From Psychrobacter sp. UBA3480 (lineage in GTDB: Bacteria; Pseudomonadota; Gammaproteobacteria; Pseudomonadales; Moraxellaceae): a DNA stretch of 64,000 nt. The notes beneath the pieces are model-generated. The model ran no database searches. It had not been told where the DNA came from and was given only the letters and a program-made list of their open reading frames with translations. Below, in pieces: positions 18,631 to 28,276 of the stretch; within the stretch, counting starts at the first letter, position 1; each line of letters opens with the position of its first letter. The stretch covers positions 6,871 through 70,870 of the forward strand of contig NZ_DFQV01000027.1 in assembly GCF_002377945.1 (NCBI RefSeq). Direction: 5' to 3'. The position numbers and the translations under genes were made by a program.

Positions 18631-19458
18631 TTATGGTTTAAACGCGCTCACTATGAGAACTTCATAGGTTAAATTAACCACGAGCTGTCCTGTTTCATCC
18701 TTTGCTGAAAAATGTTGCCAATAGTCTGACTCAAATTGCTGTAGACGCGATTTTGTCCATACAAAGGTTTGAATATTATCTGACGTAACCTGAGTTTGAT
18801 TGGTCGATACGCCGGTGAGTTTCATATGCTTTAGGATAGCGTAGGGGGTAGGAAATGGTAAATCAAAACGCTGAATTGATAGTTCGATATTCTCAAAGCC
18901 AGCACTATCTAATGCCAATTGCCATTCATTAATATCTGGGTAGTGAAGTCCTTGGCCAGTTAGAGTCTTAATTTGCAAAAAGTTATTTGGCGTAAAAGTA
19001 CTAAAGACCAGTTGTCCTCTAGATTGTAGACGCTGCGCTGATTTCGTGACAAAACTCAACGGACTATCAAACCATTGCACGGCATTAGCACTGATTATCA
19101 AGCTATGATTTTCTGCCAAATCTATCGTTTCAGCATCACCAATCATTACGTCAGCAGTTGGCATTATTGATTGCAATGTAGCCGTCTGCTCATTACATAA
19201 CTCATTGATGAGCCAGTGCTCGCTCTGTATATGCTCAGCGAGTAGGCGTGTCATTTGACCTGTGCCTGCACCCACTTCTAGCACACTGCTTTGTTTGGTA
19301 TGAGCAATACTGTCTAATAAATACTGACAAACGATCTGCTGAATACTGGCATGCTGGTCATAGTTACTTGCATTAGCAAAGTGGCGAGCGATGGTTTGTT
19401 TTCTAACACTGAGGTCATCAGCTGTGTCGAATGTTGTCATAGGCTTTATTATGTCCAA
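18631..19458 (-). CDS. bioC: Malonyl-ACP O-methyltransferase BioC
   Basis: A SAM-dependent methyltransferase that methylates malonyl-ACP to start pimeloyl synthesis for biotin. SAM motif I is VLEVGAGTG (59-67). The family-typical region SANAVQWFDS follows, then the LVFSTFTPNNF segment. The 275-residue length is close to other BioC proteins. It lies about 50 bases downstream of bioF on the same strand, which supports BioC over a generic methylase. The ATG at 19458 is the first of several; M7 could also serve as a start. Transcription ends at the shared terminator at 18536-18567. Confidence 0.88.
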   Translation of the reverse strand: MDIIKPMTTFDTADDLSVRKQTIARHFANASNYDQHASIQQIVCQYLLDSIAHTKQSSVLEVGAGTGQMTRLLAEHIQSEHWLINELCNEQTATLQSIMPTADVMIGDAETIDLAENHSLIISANAVQWFDSPLSFVTKSAQRLQSRGQLVFSTFTPNNFLQIKTLTGQGLHYPDINEWQLALDSAGFENIELSIQRFDLPFPTPYAILKHMKLTGVSTNQTQVTSDNIQTFVWTKSRLQQFESDYWQHFSAKDETGQLVVNLTYEVLIVSAFKP

Positions 19459-19511
19459 GTGCGCCAGTTATCTATCAATAGTAGGAGTAAAGTTTGTGTC
19501 AAACGATAAGG

Positions 19512-20744
19512 TTACAACTGCTGTATCAGTCGCTCGCAGTCTTCATTAGTCAGTTTGGCATTCATAACTAAACGAATGCGAGCAGTGTTTGCAGGCACAG
19601 TAGGTGGCCTGATAGGCAGCGCGTAAAATCCAGCGGTTTGCAACTGTTGCGCTTTGGCAAGCGTACTCGCATTATCGCTTAATATATAAGGAACGATAGG
19701 GGATTCATAGTGTATATCTTCCAAGGCTAGCGATACACGATGCCGTGGGTCAATGGCTTGGCTAAGCGTGGTAGATAGCTGTGCTAGATGCGCACGTTGG
19801 TTAGTTAAGGTCGGCATCTTTGCTAAAATAAATCGTGTCCATGCGTGATTGATAGGAGGGAGTGCAGTGCTAAAAATCAGTGGACGCATGGCATTGATCA
19901 GCCATTGTTTGACGATTTCATCACACATTATATAAGCACCCACTGAAGCAAATGCTTTACCAAAGGTACCCACCAAGTAGTCAATATCCGCCAAGGTATG
20001 TGTTTCTTCCGCCAACCCTAGACCTGTATGGCCAAGCACTCCAACAGCATGTGCTTCATCGACATAAAGCTCAATACGATCATCTTTGGATTTCAATTGT
20101 ACTAGTTCAGGCAAGTCAGCACGGTCACCATCCATACTAAATATACTCTCGGTGACAATAATGATGCGTTCAACCGTCTCGTCTGCTTGTTCAATAAACT
20201 TGGCCAAATGTTCATAATCGTTGTGACGGTAACGACGATAGGTGACAAGTTTACTTTGGCTCAGGCGCAGCCCGTCGATGATGCTGGCGTGTACTAGTTT
20301 GTCAGCCAAAATGAGCGTCTTGACTGGCAAAGTTGTTAATGCTGGCAAGATACCCAGATTGGCATGATAGCCACTGTTTAAGACCAGCACTGACTTCGAA
20401 TCGGTTAAACTCTGTTTTTCTATGGCGATTTGATACCAGCTTTGTAGTTCTTCTTCTAGAGCTTCTAACTGTATATCGTTGCCTGTTAATAGGCGTGAGG
20501 AAGTGGCACTCATTTTAGGAGTGTGTGTAACAGATAGCTGTCCCACTTGAGCTAGAAATTGAGCTTGCAGCTCAGTATCGCCGCCTAAGCCAAGATAATC
20601 ATTACTCGCAATATTAAGTAAAGCCTTACCATCGCTAATCACATGTCGCCCGTCATGCTTTAGGTTTGGTAATTGACGATACTGCTGCTTTGCTTTTAAG
20701 TCTACAAGTGCGCTTTGCAAGCGCTTAGTGATAGAATTTTGCAT
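19512..20744 (-). CDS. bioF: 8-amino-7-oxononanoate synthase
   Basis: A PLP-dependent enzyme that condenses pimeloyl-ACP with L-alanine, the first ring-forming step of biotin synthesis. The motif YVDEAHAVGVLGHTGLG (with D229 and H232) and the PLP lysine K263 in GTFGKAFASVGAY are plain, as is the N-terminal NIASNDYLGL. The length of 410 is slightly above the usual 385. It is the first gene of a bioF-bioC unit; bioA, bioB and bioD are elsewhere. I found no convincing BirA operator in the upstream gap. Confidence 0.94.
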   Translation of the reverse strand: MQNSITKRLQSALVDLKAKQQYRQLPNLKHDGRHVISDGKALLNIASNDYLGLGGDTELQAQFLAQVGQLSVTHTPKMSATSSRLLTGNDIQLEALEEELQSWYQIAIEKQSLTDSKSVLVLNSGYHANLGILPALTTLPVKTLILADKLVHASIIDGLRLSQSKLVTYRRYRHNDYEHLAKFIEQADETVERIIIVTESIFSMDGDRADLPELVQLKSKDDRIELYVDEAHAVGVLGHTGLGLAEETHTLADIDYLVGTFGKAFASVGAYIMCDEIVKQWLINAMRPLIFSTALPPINHAWTRFILAKMPTLTNQRAHLAQLSTTLSQAIDPRHRVSLALEDIHYESPIVPYILSDNASTLAKAQQLQTAGFYALPIRPPTVPANTARIRLVMNAKLTNEDCERLIQQL

Positions 20745-21048
20745 TTTCTCTCTCTAATTATTGTTATATCAGCCATGGTTAGCTGACTTGTCTAGCAAGA
20801 AAACTGTGAAATGAGTACGGATTATTGCATAAACTGAGTGGATGTAACAAAAGGTTTCATATCTAAGCCTTTGTAACCCACGCACTGATAAACACTTTCA
20901 AATCTTAACTTTCATACCATTAAACACTGACAGAGTGGCTGAAATAGTTTGTTACTATGTATTCATCGTTAGCAGACAAGGCGATAGGGCCACAAGGCCA
21001 ATATAAATAAATAACTTGTTTGTCCAAATTTCTTTCAAGGAGCTAATA
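20745..21048. other. Divergent intergenic region between bioF and the outer-membrane gene
   Basis: This gap of about 300 bases must contain both promoters. A weak hairpin, ACAAAAGG/CCTTTGT, lies near 20848-20875. CTGACA at 20927-20932 could be a -35 box for the plus-strand gene, but its -10 partner is poor. No gene was seen. Confidence 0.35.
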
Positions 21049-21588
21049 ATGAAAATTCTACAAAAAACAATACTTGCACTAGCAACTGGTTCTTTACTTT
21101 CTGTAGGTGCACAAGCTGCTGTTAACTATGGCAACGGCTACACAGGTCAGCCATATGTTGCTGCTAAAGTTGGTCAGTTTGATCTAGATGTTGATGGCGC
21201 TGATGACCCAACTGCATACGGTGTAACTGCTGGTTATAACTTTGATCCTAACTTCGGTATGGAAGCAGAATACGTAGGTTCAGATGATGCTGACTATAGA
21301 GGCGGTGACATCGATGCTAAGACATACGGCGCTTATGGTACTTACCGTTATGCATTTCCAAATAGCGGCTTATACGCAAAAGGTAAGCTAGGTGTTGCAA
21401 AAACTGAAGTAGAAGCTAACAACACTAACTTTGCTGGTGCTTCTGACTTCTCAGACGACGATACTAATATCGCTGGTGGTGTAGGTCTTGGTTACGCAGT
21501 AAACTCTGACTTCAGTGTTGAAGCTGAATACGACATGCTAGGTAGCGACGCTGATCTTATGACTGTTGGTGCACAGCTAAAATTCTAA
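21049..21588 (+). CDS. Small outer-membrane beta-barrel protein
   Basis: A 179-residue protein with a signal peptide (MKILQKTILALATG..., cleavage after AQA). Alternating hydrophobic strands follow: GQPYVAAKVGQF, YGVTAGYNF, MEAEYVGSD, YGAYGTYRYAF, LYAKGKLGVA, GVGLGYAVN, SVEAEYDML and a terminal TVGAQLKF ending in Phe. These features fit an eight-stranded OmpA/OmpX-like barrel (OMP_b-brl domain). Asp-rich loops may bind cations. ATG at 21049 has AAGGAG ideally placed; an upstream in-frame start at 21016 is not needed. It is transcribed alone and ends at a strong terminator. The specific role is unknown. Confidence 0.87.
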   Translation: MKILQKTILALATGSLLSVGAQAAVNYGNGYTGQPYVAAKVGQFDLDVDGADDPTAYGVTAGYNFDPNFGMEAEYVGSDDADYRGGDIDAKTYGAYGTYRYAFPNSGLYAKGKLGVAKTEVEANNTNFAGASDFSDDDTNIAGGVGLGYAVNSDFSVEAEYDMLGSDADLMTVGAQLKF

Positions 21589-21630
21589 TTACTTAGAAAA
21601 TAAGCTTTTAGCTAAACAGCTATAATAAAG

Positions 21631-21660
21631 AAACGATCACTTTAAGTGGTCGTTTTTTTT
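21631..21660 (+). terminator. Terminator of the outer-membrane protein gene
   Basis: ACGATCACTT pairs with AAGTGGTCGT (one G-T pair) around a TT/TA loop, followed by eight T, about 45 bases after the stop codon. Confidence 0.92.
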
Positions 21661-21775
21661 GCTTAAAATTTATGCAGAAGCTTTTAGGACGGTAATTTAT
21701 AAGTAGCTAATAGGCAATATATCATTATCGTTAAAGCGTTGTTATCCTTAAAAATGTGCTACATTAAAAACTGGA

Positions 21776-22297
21776 ATGATAAAGACAGGAATGGTGGCAA
21801 GGATGGAGATACTTTGGATGATTGAACCTTGGCATTGGTTAGTATTAGGCTTCTTATTATTAATCGTTGAGATGTTTGTACCGACGTTTGCCAGTCTGTG
21901 GTTTGGTGCCGCTGCCGTCATCGTTGCAGCGCTATCATGGCTGTTGCCTATTTCTGTTTCTGTTCAGATTATCGTCTGGTTAGTGCTCTCTGCTGTGTTC
22001 TTACTGGCTTGGTTCAAGTTTATCAAACCGTTGTCAGTAGATCGTACCAAAGCTGGGCTAGGCGGTAGTGTCATAGTTGGTGAAGTGGGGATGATTATCG
22101 TGTCACCGCAGCTAGATAAAGCTGGAACGGTCAGATTTAGTGTTCCTATCGTTGGTGCGGCTGAATGGATGTGCCGTACGAGAGGGGAGCAGGTGGCAAT
22201 CGGCGATAGAGTGGTAGTGACGGATATCGTTGGCAACGAGCTGATTGTGAGCAGTACAAAAGCGCAGGCAGCGATGCATAAAAGTATGCAGGTATAA
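21776..22297 (+). CDS. NfeD-family membrane protein
   Basis: A partner of SPFH/stomatin proteins. The N-terminal half has two or three membrane segments (around WHWLVLGFLLLIVEMF and the following hydrophobic stretch), and the C-terminal half is an OB-fold beta domain with GEVGMIIVSPQLDKAGTVRF and GDRVVVTDIVGNELIV. The gene lies 16 bases upstream of the SPFH gene, the standard nfeD-qmcA pair. The start is uncertain: ATGs at 21776, 21791, 21803 and 21818 are all in frame, and the last, with GGAG 9 bases upstream, gives the most usual N-terminus (MIEPWHWL). Confidence 0.85.
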   Translation: MIKTGMVARMEILWMIEPWHWLVLGFLLLIVEMFVPTFASLWFGAAAVIVAALSWLLPISVSVQIIVWLVLSAVFLLAWFKFIKPLSVDRTKAGLGGSVIVGEVGMIIVSPQLDKAGTVRFSVPIVGAAEWMCRTRGEQVAIGDRVVVTDIVGNELIVSSTKAQAAMHKSMQV

Positions 22298-22313
22298 TAA
22301 TAAGGGATGAGTT

Positions 22314-23174
22314 ATGGAAAGCTTTAGTATTGTCATGGTGGTATTGATTGCACTGGTGGTATTCACTGTTTTTAAAGGCGTACGCATTGTACCGCAAGGT
22401 TATAAATGGGTAGTTCAGAGACTGGGTAAGTATAGCCAAACGCTAGAGCCTGGACTCAACCTCATCATCCCTTATGTAGATGATGTGGCTTATAAAGTAA
22501 CGACCAAGGACATCGTACTCGATATCCCGTCACAAGAAGTCATTACTCGTGACAACGTCGTTATTATTGCAAACGCTGTTGCTTATATTAATATCGTGCG
22601 TCCTGACAAGGCGGTCTATGGTATCGAAGATTATGAGTACGGTATCCGTAATCTAGTACAAACGTCATTGCGCTCAATCATTGGTGAGATGGATCTTGAT
22701 AGTGCATTGTCCAGTCGCGACGAGATCAAAACCAAGCTAAAACATGCGATTTCAGAAGACATCGCAGATTGGGGTATTACTCTTAAGACAGTAGAGATTC
22801 AAGATATTAATCCTTCGCAAACCATGCAAGCGTCTATGGAAGAGCAAGCAGCGGCAGAGCGTTTACGCCGTGCAACCGTGACCCGTGCTGATGGTCAAAA
22901 GCAAGCTGCTATCTTAGAAGCGGATGGTCGCTTGGAAGCGTCACGCCGTGATGCTGAAGCGCAGGTGGTACTAGCCAGAGGTTCTGAAGAGTCGATTCGT
23001 TTGATTACTAGTGCGATGGGCGAGGAAGAGATGCCGATCGTATACTTGCTGGGTGAGCAGTATATCAAAGCGATACGAGAGCTGGCTGAATCTGATAACT
23101 CCAAAATGGTGGTACTACCAGCAGATATCTTAAGTACCGTAAAAGGTATGGTGGGTGATAAATTAAAAGTGTAA
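22314..23174 (+). CDS. qmcA: SPFH/stomatin-like membrane protein QmcA
   Basis: A 286-residue integral membrane protein with one N-terminal membrane anchor (residues 3-20). The SPFH/Band-7 domain follows (KGVRIVPQGYKWVVQRLGKYSQTLEPGLN through LKTVEIQDINP), then a long Ala/Glu/Arg-rich helix (about 175-230) that drives oligomer formation. In E. coli, QmcA associates with FtsH-HflKC complexes, and NfeD partners act with it in membrane quality control. ATG at 22314 is preceded by AAGGGATGAGTT. It forms an operon with the NfeD gene and is closed by the terminator at 23192-23217. Confidence 0.9.
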   Translation: MESFSIVMVVLIALVVFTVFKGVRIVPQGYKWVVQRLGKYSQTLEPGLNLIIPYVDDVAYKVTTKDIVLDIPSQEVITRDNVVIIANAVAYINIVRPDKAVYGIEDYEYGIRNLVQTSLRSIIGEMDLDSALSSRDEIKTKLKHAISEDIADWGITLKTVEIQDINPSQTMQASMEEQAAAERLRRATVTRADGQKQAAILEADGRLEASRRDAEAQVVLARGSEESIRLITSAMGEEEMPIVYLLGEQYIKAIRELAESDNSKMVVLPADILSTVKGMVGDKLKV

Positions 23175-23191
23175 AAGTCATAGCAACATTA

Positions 23192-23217
23192 AAAAAAGAC
23201 CTCGTTTGAGGTCTTTT
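23192..23217. terminator. Bidirectional terminator between qmcA and hemN
   Basis: AAAAAAGACCTC and GAGGTCTTTT pair around GTTT. It sits between convergent genes and can serve both. Confidence 0.92.
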
Positions 23218-23251
23218 CTATGTTTAATAACTGGACTAAAGTTTCGCTAAC

Positions 23252-24808
23252 TTAGATAACTTTCGAAAAGCGGTTTTGGTGTTTCTTTTCTAAGTATTCA
23301 TCAAATACTATGGCGACGTTACGGCCAAGCAAGCGACCTCTGGGTAAGACGCGAATACCTGCTGCATCCATATCAATCAGTCTGTCGTCTTGCATAGTGC
23401 CCAACTGCTGAATCTCATTAATAAAATAGGTGATGGCATCGATACCAAACTTTTGATTCACATCTTTAAAATCGAGATAGTCATGACATAGTAGGTTCAT
23501 GATGACATATTCACGCAAGCGGTCTTTAATAGAAGTTTTTATATACTTGACCGCGGGCATGACAGTTGGATTGATTTTCGCCATATCAATCTTGGCTTGA
23601 TAGCTCTGTAGATCAGTATCGTTTTGCAAAATATAGCGCGTATTGGCATTAGAAATCTGACTGATTGATGAGACACCAAAGCCTAATAAGTCACAATCAC
23701 CCATGATGGTGTAACCCTGAAAGTTACGATGTAATTTGCCTTCACGCTGGGCGATAGCCAATTCATCATCAGGTTTGGCAAAATGATCGATACCGATATA
23801 TTGATAGCCAGCTTCGGTCAACGTGTTAACAGTACTGCCGAGCATCGTCAGTTTGGCAGCTGGGCTAGGCAAGTCTTCATCTTTTATCTGACGTTGGGCT
23901 TTAAATCGCTCAGGCAAATGCGCATAGTTAAAGACTGACAGGCGGTCTGGTGACATCTCGATGATACGATTTACGGTTTTGTCCAACGTATCAGGCGTTT
24001 GATGCGGCAAACCATAAATCAAATCAATATTGATAGAGCGAAAACCAAGCTCACGTGCTTCTGTTAGCACGCTTTCAATAAGCTCTGCTGAATGCACACG
24101 ATTAACGGCGATTTGCACCGTTTCATCTAAATCTTGCACACCTAAGCTGATACGGTTGAAACCGAGATTACGTAATATCTGTAGGGTGTTTTCACTCAGC
24201 TCGCGAGGATCAATTTCGATAGAATAGTCACCTTCAGCTTCTGGCAAAAACTCAAACTGAGTCTGTAAAAACTCCCATAATTGCACCATCTCTTCGTCGC
24301 GCAAAAATGTTGGTGTACCACCACCCAAATGTAGTTGTTTGACCAATGGTTTGTCGCTGCCTTCTGGCGTAGATAACAAGCGGCGTTTATGAGTAATTTC
24401 AGCGATTAAATACTGCAAGTAATCGCCAGAGTCGCTATTTTTTTTGGTAATAATCTTATTACAAGCACAGTAGTAGCAAAGGTGGCGACAGAACGGAATA
24501 TGAAAATATAGCGATAAAGGAGCGCGCGCTTCACGATTTTGCAAGATTTTCGTCTCAAGACCGATATTCTCGAAGCTATCTGGTATGGGCGCGAACTCTA
24601 GAGCAGTTGGATAAGAGGTATAACGTGGCCCTGAGCGATTGTACTTATTGATGATTGCCTCATCAAATGCTGGTAGCTGCTTGCTAGTAATGCTGCCGCG
24701 TGTACTGGCATAAGGGTTGTCAGATTGCATAACAGGGCGCACAATCGTGGGCGGCTCGTCCGCACGGTTGTAGGGCTGCTGAGTGTTCTGCTCTGAATAG
24801 TCTGTCAT
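23252..24808 (-). CDS. hemN: Oxygen-independent coproporphyrinogen III oxidase
   Basis: A radical-SAM enzyme that decarboxylates coproporphyrinogen III to protoporphyrinogen IX without oxygen, in haem synthesis. The 4Fe-4S motif CxxxCxxC is C107, C111 and C114 in HIPFCRHLCYYCACNK. The motif GGGTPTFL and a C-terminal HemN domain are present, and NRSGPRYTSYPTA in the N-terminus marks true HemN rather than the HemW-like proteins. It is about 60 residues longer than E. coli HemN (518 against 457), because of a polar N-terminal extension of roughly 45 residues. I saw no good FNR box upstream. Confidence 0.95.
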   Translation of the reverse strand: MTDYSEQNTQQPYNRADEPPTIVRPVMQSDNPYASTRGSITSKQLPAFDEAIINKYNRSGPRYTSYPTALEFAPIPDSFENIGLETKILQNREARAPLSLYFHIPFCRHLCYYCACNKIITKKNSDSGDYLQYLIAEITHKRRLLSTPEGSDKPLVKQLHLGGGTPTFLRDEEMVQLWEFLQTQFEFLPEAEGDYSIEIDPRELSENTLQILRNLGFNRISLGVQDLDETVQIAVNRVHSAELIESVLTEARELGFRSINIDLIYGLPHQTPDTLDKTVNRIIEMSPDRLSVFNYAHLPERFKAQRQIKDEDLPSPAAKLTMLGSTVNTLTEAGYQYIGIDHFAKPDDELAIAQREGKLHRNFQGYTIMGDCDLLGFGVSSISQISNANTRYILQNDTDLQSYQAKIDMAKINPTVMPAVKYIKTSIKDRLREYVIMNLLCHDYLDFKDVNQKFGIDAITYFINEIQQLGTMQDDRLIDMDAAGIRVLPRGRLLGRNVAIVFDEYLEKKHQNRFSKVI

Positions 24809-25160
24809 GCGATATTCCTCGTTTTTACTCTAGATACTGTTGGTTTCTGGATTAAAAATGATTTTGGATTTAGTGTTTATTTTTTACTCTTAAGGTTGAT
24901 TAATAACATGGCTTGAATAGTTCATCGGCAGTAGTATGTATCGCTAAATGTATAATAGATAGTATAACAAATCCTTGTTAGCAGTGGGGTGGTCGGTGAG
25001 TATTCTTAAATATTAGAATAGAGCGTTATTTATACATAAAAAACCTTAGAACGACGCTGAGGTTTTGGTGATTCTCTCTACACCAGCAATAAAACACGAC
25101 GTTTGCGCGTTGATAAATAATACTTTATTATCAATGACACTCTGTATTAGGAAGATGCTG
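24809..25160. other. Divergent intergenic region between hemN and comM
   Basis: About 350 AT-rich bases hold the promoters of hemN and comM. TTGATTAATAACAT near 24896 resembles only one half of an FNR site. I see no gene or strong structure. Confidence 0.35.
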
Positions 25161-26741
25161 ATGTCGTTTGCCCAAGTCTATACCCGTTCGGTGGTTGGTC
25201 TGCATGCTCCCAAGATCATCATTGAAGTGCATCTATCGCAAGGACTGCCTGCATTGACCATCGTTGGGCTACCTGAGGCCGCCGTGCGTGAGAGTAAGGA
25301 CAGGGTACGCTCCGCCATTCTCAATTCAGGTTTCCAGTTTCCTAACCGCCGCCTCACGATCAATTTAGCTCCTGCTGATTTGCCTAAAGATGGCGCGCGT
25401 TTAGACTTACCAATTGCTATCGGCATACTGGCAGCAAGCGGACAGCTTGAGCCAGAGGTATTATCAGGATTTGAGTTTATTGGCGAGTTAGCGCTCAATG
25501 GTCAATTGCGACAAGTAACTGGCAGTTTGGCAGTCGCACGGGCGATTAAAGCTGAGAGATTGGCAATAGCGTTGTCTCAGGTAGCAGCGAATGAGCAAGG
25601 ACAAAATAATTCAGATACCTCACCGCCGATAACACCGCAACTGATCGTACCGATTGATAATGGTCATGAGGCCAGCCGCGTTGATGGTGTAACGATACTA
25701 GCTGCACCAAGCCTAAAAGCAGTTTGTGACCATCTACAGTCGCTCGTTGACCCAACTGCAAGCTATGAGAGTTTGTCAGTGGTGCAGCCAGGTCCTGCAC
25801 AGCAGCATGTCGGCTATCAAGTAGATTTAGCTGATGTCAAAGGACAGCACCATGCTCGGCGCGCGTTAGAGATTGCCGCCGCTGGTGGTCATTCATTGTT
25901 ATTTACAGGGCCACCAGGTTCTGGCAAGACGCTCATGGCATCACGATTGCCAACGATATTGCCAGACTTGAGTGATGAGGATGCGCTAGAAGTGGCTAGT
26001 ACGTATTCGGTGGCAGACAGCGACTACGACTATGGGACGCGACCATTTAGACAAGTGCATCATACGATATCAGCTGTGGCGTTGGTCGGTGGTGGCTCAC
26101 GGCCGAAACCAGGTGAAATTACGCTAGCCAATAAAGGTGTGTTATTTCTAGATGAATTACCAGAATTTGATCGGAGCGTGCTGGAAGTATTGCGTCAGCC
26201 GCTAGAAGCCAAACAAATCACTATTAGCCGCGCTAACTCTCAAATTACCTTTCCGGCGAATTTTCAACTGGTTGCCGCGATGAATCCTTGCCCATGTGGC
26301 TATGATGGCGATACATCAGGACGTTGTCGCTGTCGACCTGAGCAGATCAAACGCTATCAAGATAAGTTATCTGGGCCTCTCTTAGATCGTATTGATTTGC
26401 ATATCACCGTACCTGCGTTACCGATTGCCGATCTGCAAAATAGTCAGGTAGGTGAAACCTCTAAGCAAGTACGGGCTCGCGTAGTGGTCGCGCATCAGCA
26501 TCAAATGCAGCGCCAGCAAAAGGTTAATAATGAGCTTAGCCCTAGCGAAATCGATGAATATATCCAGCTAGGCGACAATGAAAAGCAGTTATTACAACTT
26601 GCTCAGCAGCGTCTAAATTTGTCCGCGCGTGGCTACCACCGAGTATTACGGGTGGCTCGTACAATCGCGGATTTGGCTAACAGTACCGATATCAACAGCA
26701 CCCACGTATCTGAGGCGCTGAGCTATCGTAGTAAAGCGTAA
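25161..26741 (+). CDS. comM: ComM/YifB family Mg-chelatase-like AAA+ ATPase
   Basis: A hexameric DNA helicase that promotes branch migration during integration of transforming DNA. The N-terminal part (VYTRSVVGLHAPKIIIEVHL, GLPALTIVGLPE) is family typical. An AAA+ domain contains Walker A TGPPGSGKT, Walker B GVLFLDELPEF, and the cysteine-rich AAMNPCPCGYDGDTSGRCRC zinc-finger-like insertion, ending with a Mg-chelatase C-terminal domain. Starting at 25161 with AGGA 8 bases upstream gives the family N-terminus; an in-frame frame opens further upstream at 25065 but adds unrelated residues. With dprA it points to natural competence. Confidence 0.93.
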   Translation: MSFAQVYTRSVVGLHAPKIIIEVHLSQGLPALTIVGLPEAAVRESKDRVRSAILNSGFQFPNRRLTINLAPADLPKDGARLDLPIAIGILAASGQLEPEVLSGFEFIGELALNGQLRQVTGSLAVARAIKAERLAIALSQVAANEQGQNNSDTSPPITPQLIVPIDNGHEASRVDGVTILAAPSLKAVCDHLQSLVDPTASYESLSVVQPGPAQQHVGYQVDLADVKGQHHARRALEIAAAGGHSLLFTGPPGSGKTLMASRLPTILPDLSDEDALEVASTYSVADSDYDYGTRPFRQVHHTISAVALVGGGSRPKPGEITLANKGVLFLDELPEFDRSVLEVLRQPLEAKQITISRANSQITFPANFQLVAAMNPCPCGYDGDTSGRCRCRPEQIKRYQDKLSGPLLDRIDLHITVPALPIADLQNSQVGETSKQVRARVVVAHQHQMQRQQKVNNELSPSEIDEYIQLGDNEKQLLQLAQQRLNLSARGYHRVLRVARTIADLANSTDINSTHVSEALSYRSKA

Positions 26742-26790
26742 TCTCTGTTTGCAAAAGTTACACCGTGATAATTGATAGATTCCATATAGA

Positions 26791-27474
26791 CTAGACTTTA
26801 TCTTTCATAATCCAAGCAACCAAGTCAGCAAAGTGGTCAAATGCTTCGGTCGGATTTAATTCGCGAATGTCTTGCCCGTAGTTATAACCATAAGACAGAC
26901 CGAGCGTGTCCATATTGGCGTTCTGTCCAGCCAACATATCGTTTCTAGAGTCTCCAATCATTACTGCCCGATCAACACTGACATTGAGAGTCTCACAGAC
27001 GTGTAATAGGGGCGCTGGGTCTGGTTTTTTAACAGGTAAACTGTCGCCGCCCATCACTTCACTAAACAAATCTTGCCAGCCAAACGACTGCAATATTTTC
27101 GGTACAAATCGAATGGGCTTGTTTGTGACCAAAGCAAGCGTATAGCCAGCTGCGTGCAACTTTTTGAGTCCGTCATCGACATCTGGATAGGCAACGGTTT
27201 TGCTACCACTAAGACTCTTATAAGCCTCAAAAAATATTTGCTCTGCATGATCAGCTTCTTCGACCGTTAGCTCACCTTCTGCTACTTCCACTTTACCAAC
27301 CAAAGCGCGCTCTACGAGCAGGCGTGAACCATTTCCTATCCAGTTACGTATCGTCTCGATAAGGTAGGTGTCTTTACCCAATGTGGTTAGCATGGCGTTG
27401 GTGGCGTCGGCCAAATCGGGTACGCTATCAATGAGCGTTCCATCAAAATCAAAAATTAAAAGCTGCTTATTCAT
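26791..27474 (-). CDS. gph: Phosphoglycolate phosphatase
   Basis: A HAD-superfamily hydrolase that removes 2-phosphoglycolate formed during repair of oxidised DNA ends. Motif I is IFDFDGTLIDS (7-17), followed by a helical cap domain. Motif II is in LALVTNKPIRF, the conserved lysine in VKKPDP, and motif III/IV in VMIGDSRNDMLAGQNA. The 227-residue length agrees with Gph. It is convergent with comM, with only about 50 bases between the stops and no clear hairpin there. General HAD phosphatase activity on other substrates cannot be excluded. Confidence 0.88.
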   Translation of the reverse strand: MNKQLLIFDFDGTLIDSVPDLADATNAMLTTLGKDTYLIETIRNWIGNGSRLLVERALVGKVEVAEGELTVEEADHAEQIFFEAYKSLSGSKTVAYPDVDDGLKKLHAAGYTLALVTNKPIRFVPKILQSFGWQDLFSEVMGGDSLPVKKPDPAPLLHVCETLNVSVDRAVMIGDSRNDMLAGQNANMDTLGLSYGYNYGQDIRELNPTEAFDHFADLVAWIMKDKV

Positions 27475-27591
27475 TGTTCCTCACTATTGGAAATCGTTAT
27501 ATTTATTATGTTGAGCATACCTTAGCACATTAGCATTTTGAGGCCAGTCAATTTAGTTACCTGTTGTGCTGAATGTCTTGAGTCTTAGCAA

Positions 27592-28092
27592 CTATTCGAC
27601 ATCTTTATAGCGTTCACGATGCTCTTTCTTCATCCTTAAATAATCTTCGTTCTCACGGCATTCATCCCATTTAACTTTAAAGATCCGTGCAGATTCTGCT
27701 TTGACTGGGTCTTCCTCTTGTCGTGGCAATTCTTCGCGGCCATGGGCGCCGCTTTGACCTTTTTTATCATCAGGTACCGCGCCTTTATATTTTTTGCCAC
27801 CTTTGTGATTGGCATAACGACGAGCACGGGTATAGCCCATTTGGATAAACTTGCGCGCCATATCTGCGCCGACGAAGTCATCGTCAGCCAAGTAATCTAA
27901 AAACATCTGATAGATAGCTTCACTACTCTCGCGAGCGATGTCGGGAGTCGCAAAGCGCCAATGAGGTAAAATCTCAGACTTATAAGGTTCTACCAGTAAT
28001 ACGCCTTGCTCACCGCGACCGACACGGTACAACTCAGGCTGAGCGCGCAAATCCAAACTCTTATAATCTAAGTCGTAATCAAACTCTCTCAT
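27592..28092 (-). CDS. DUF4385 domain protein
   Basis: A 166-residue soluble basic protein. It carries the conserved features that I associate with DUF4385: an N-terminal FDYDLDYKSLDLRAQPELYRVG, a central PHWRFATPDIARESSEAI, and DMARKFIQMGYTRARRYANHKGGKKY. A charged, probably disordered Lys/Glu-rich tail follows. No function is known for the family and no catalytic motif is visible. The gene stands alone between gph and a divergent secreted protein. Confidence 0.85.
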   Translation of the reverse strand: MREFDYDLDYKSLDLRAQPELYRVGRGEQGVLLVEPYKSEILPHWRFATPDIARESSEAIYQMFLDYLADDDFVGADMARKFIQMGYTRARRYANHKGGKKYKGAVPDDKKGQSGAHGREELPRQEEDPVKAESARIFKVKWDECRENEDYLRMKKEHRERYKDVE

Positions 28093-28276
28093 ATCTATGA
28101 CCTATTATTTTTATCTATTCGTATATGGTTATTGAGTATACTTAGCCAAGCTGTTTAGAAAAAAGCACAAAAATGTTATGCAACCGTGACAGTAGGTATT
28201 TAGCATCAGAAGCGATGAGTGAAAATGGTTATGGTAAAGTCAGTTGTGAGACGAATACAATGCTACGAGAGATGTT

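Noticed and set aside
20840..20885. Possible BirA operator before bioF
   Set aside because: TGTAAC elements are present, but not as the inverted TTGTAAACC/GGTTTACAA pair with the expected spacing.
22112..22439. Overlapping 90-97-codon minus-strand frames
   Set aside because: They lie opposite nfeD and the start of qmcA, which are well supported by domains and operon context.
24890..24915. Possible FNR box before hemN
   Set aside because: Only one half (TTGAT) fits the TTGAT-N4-ATCAA consensus.
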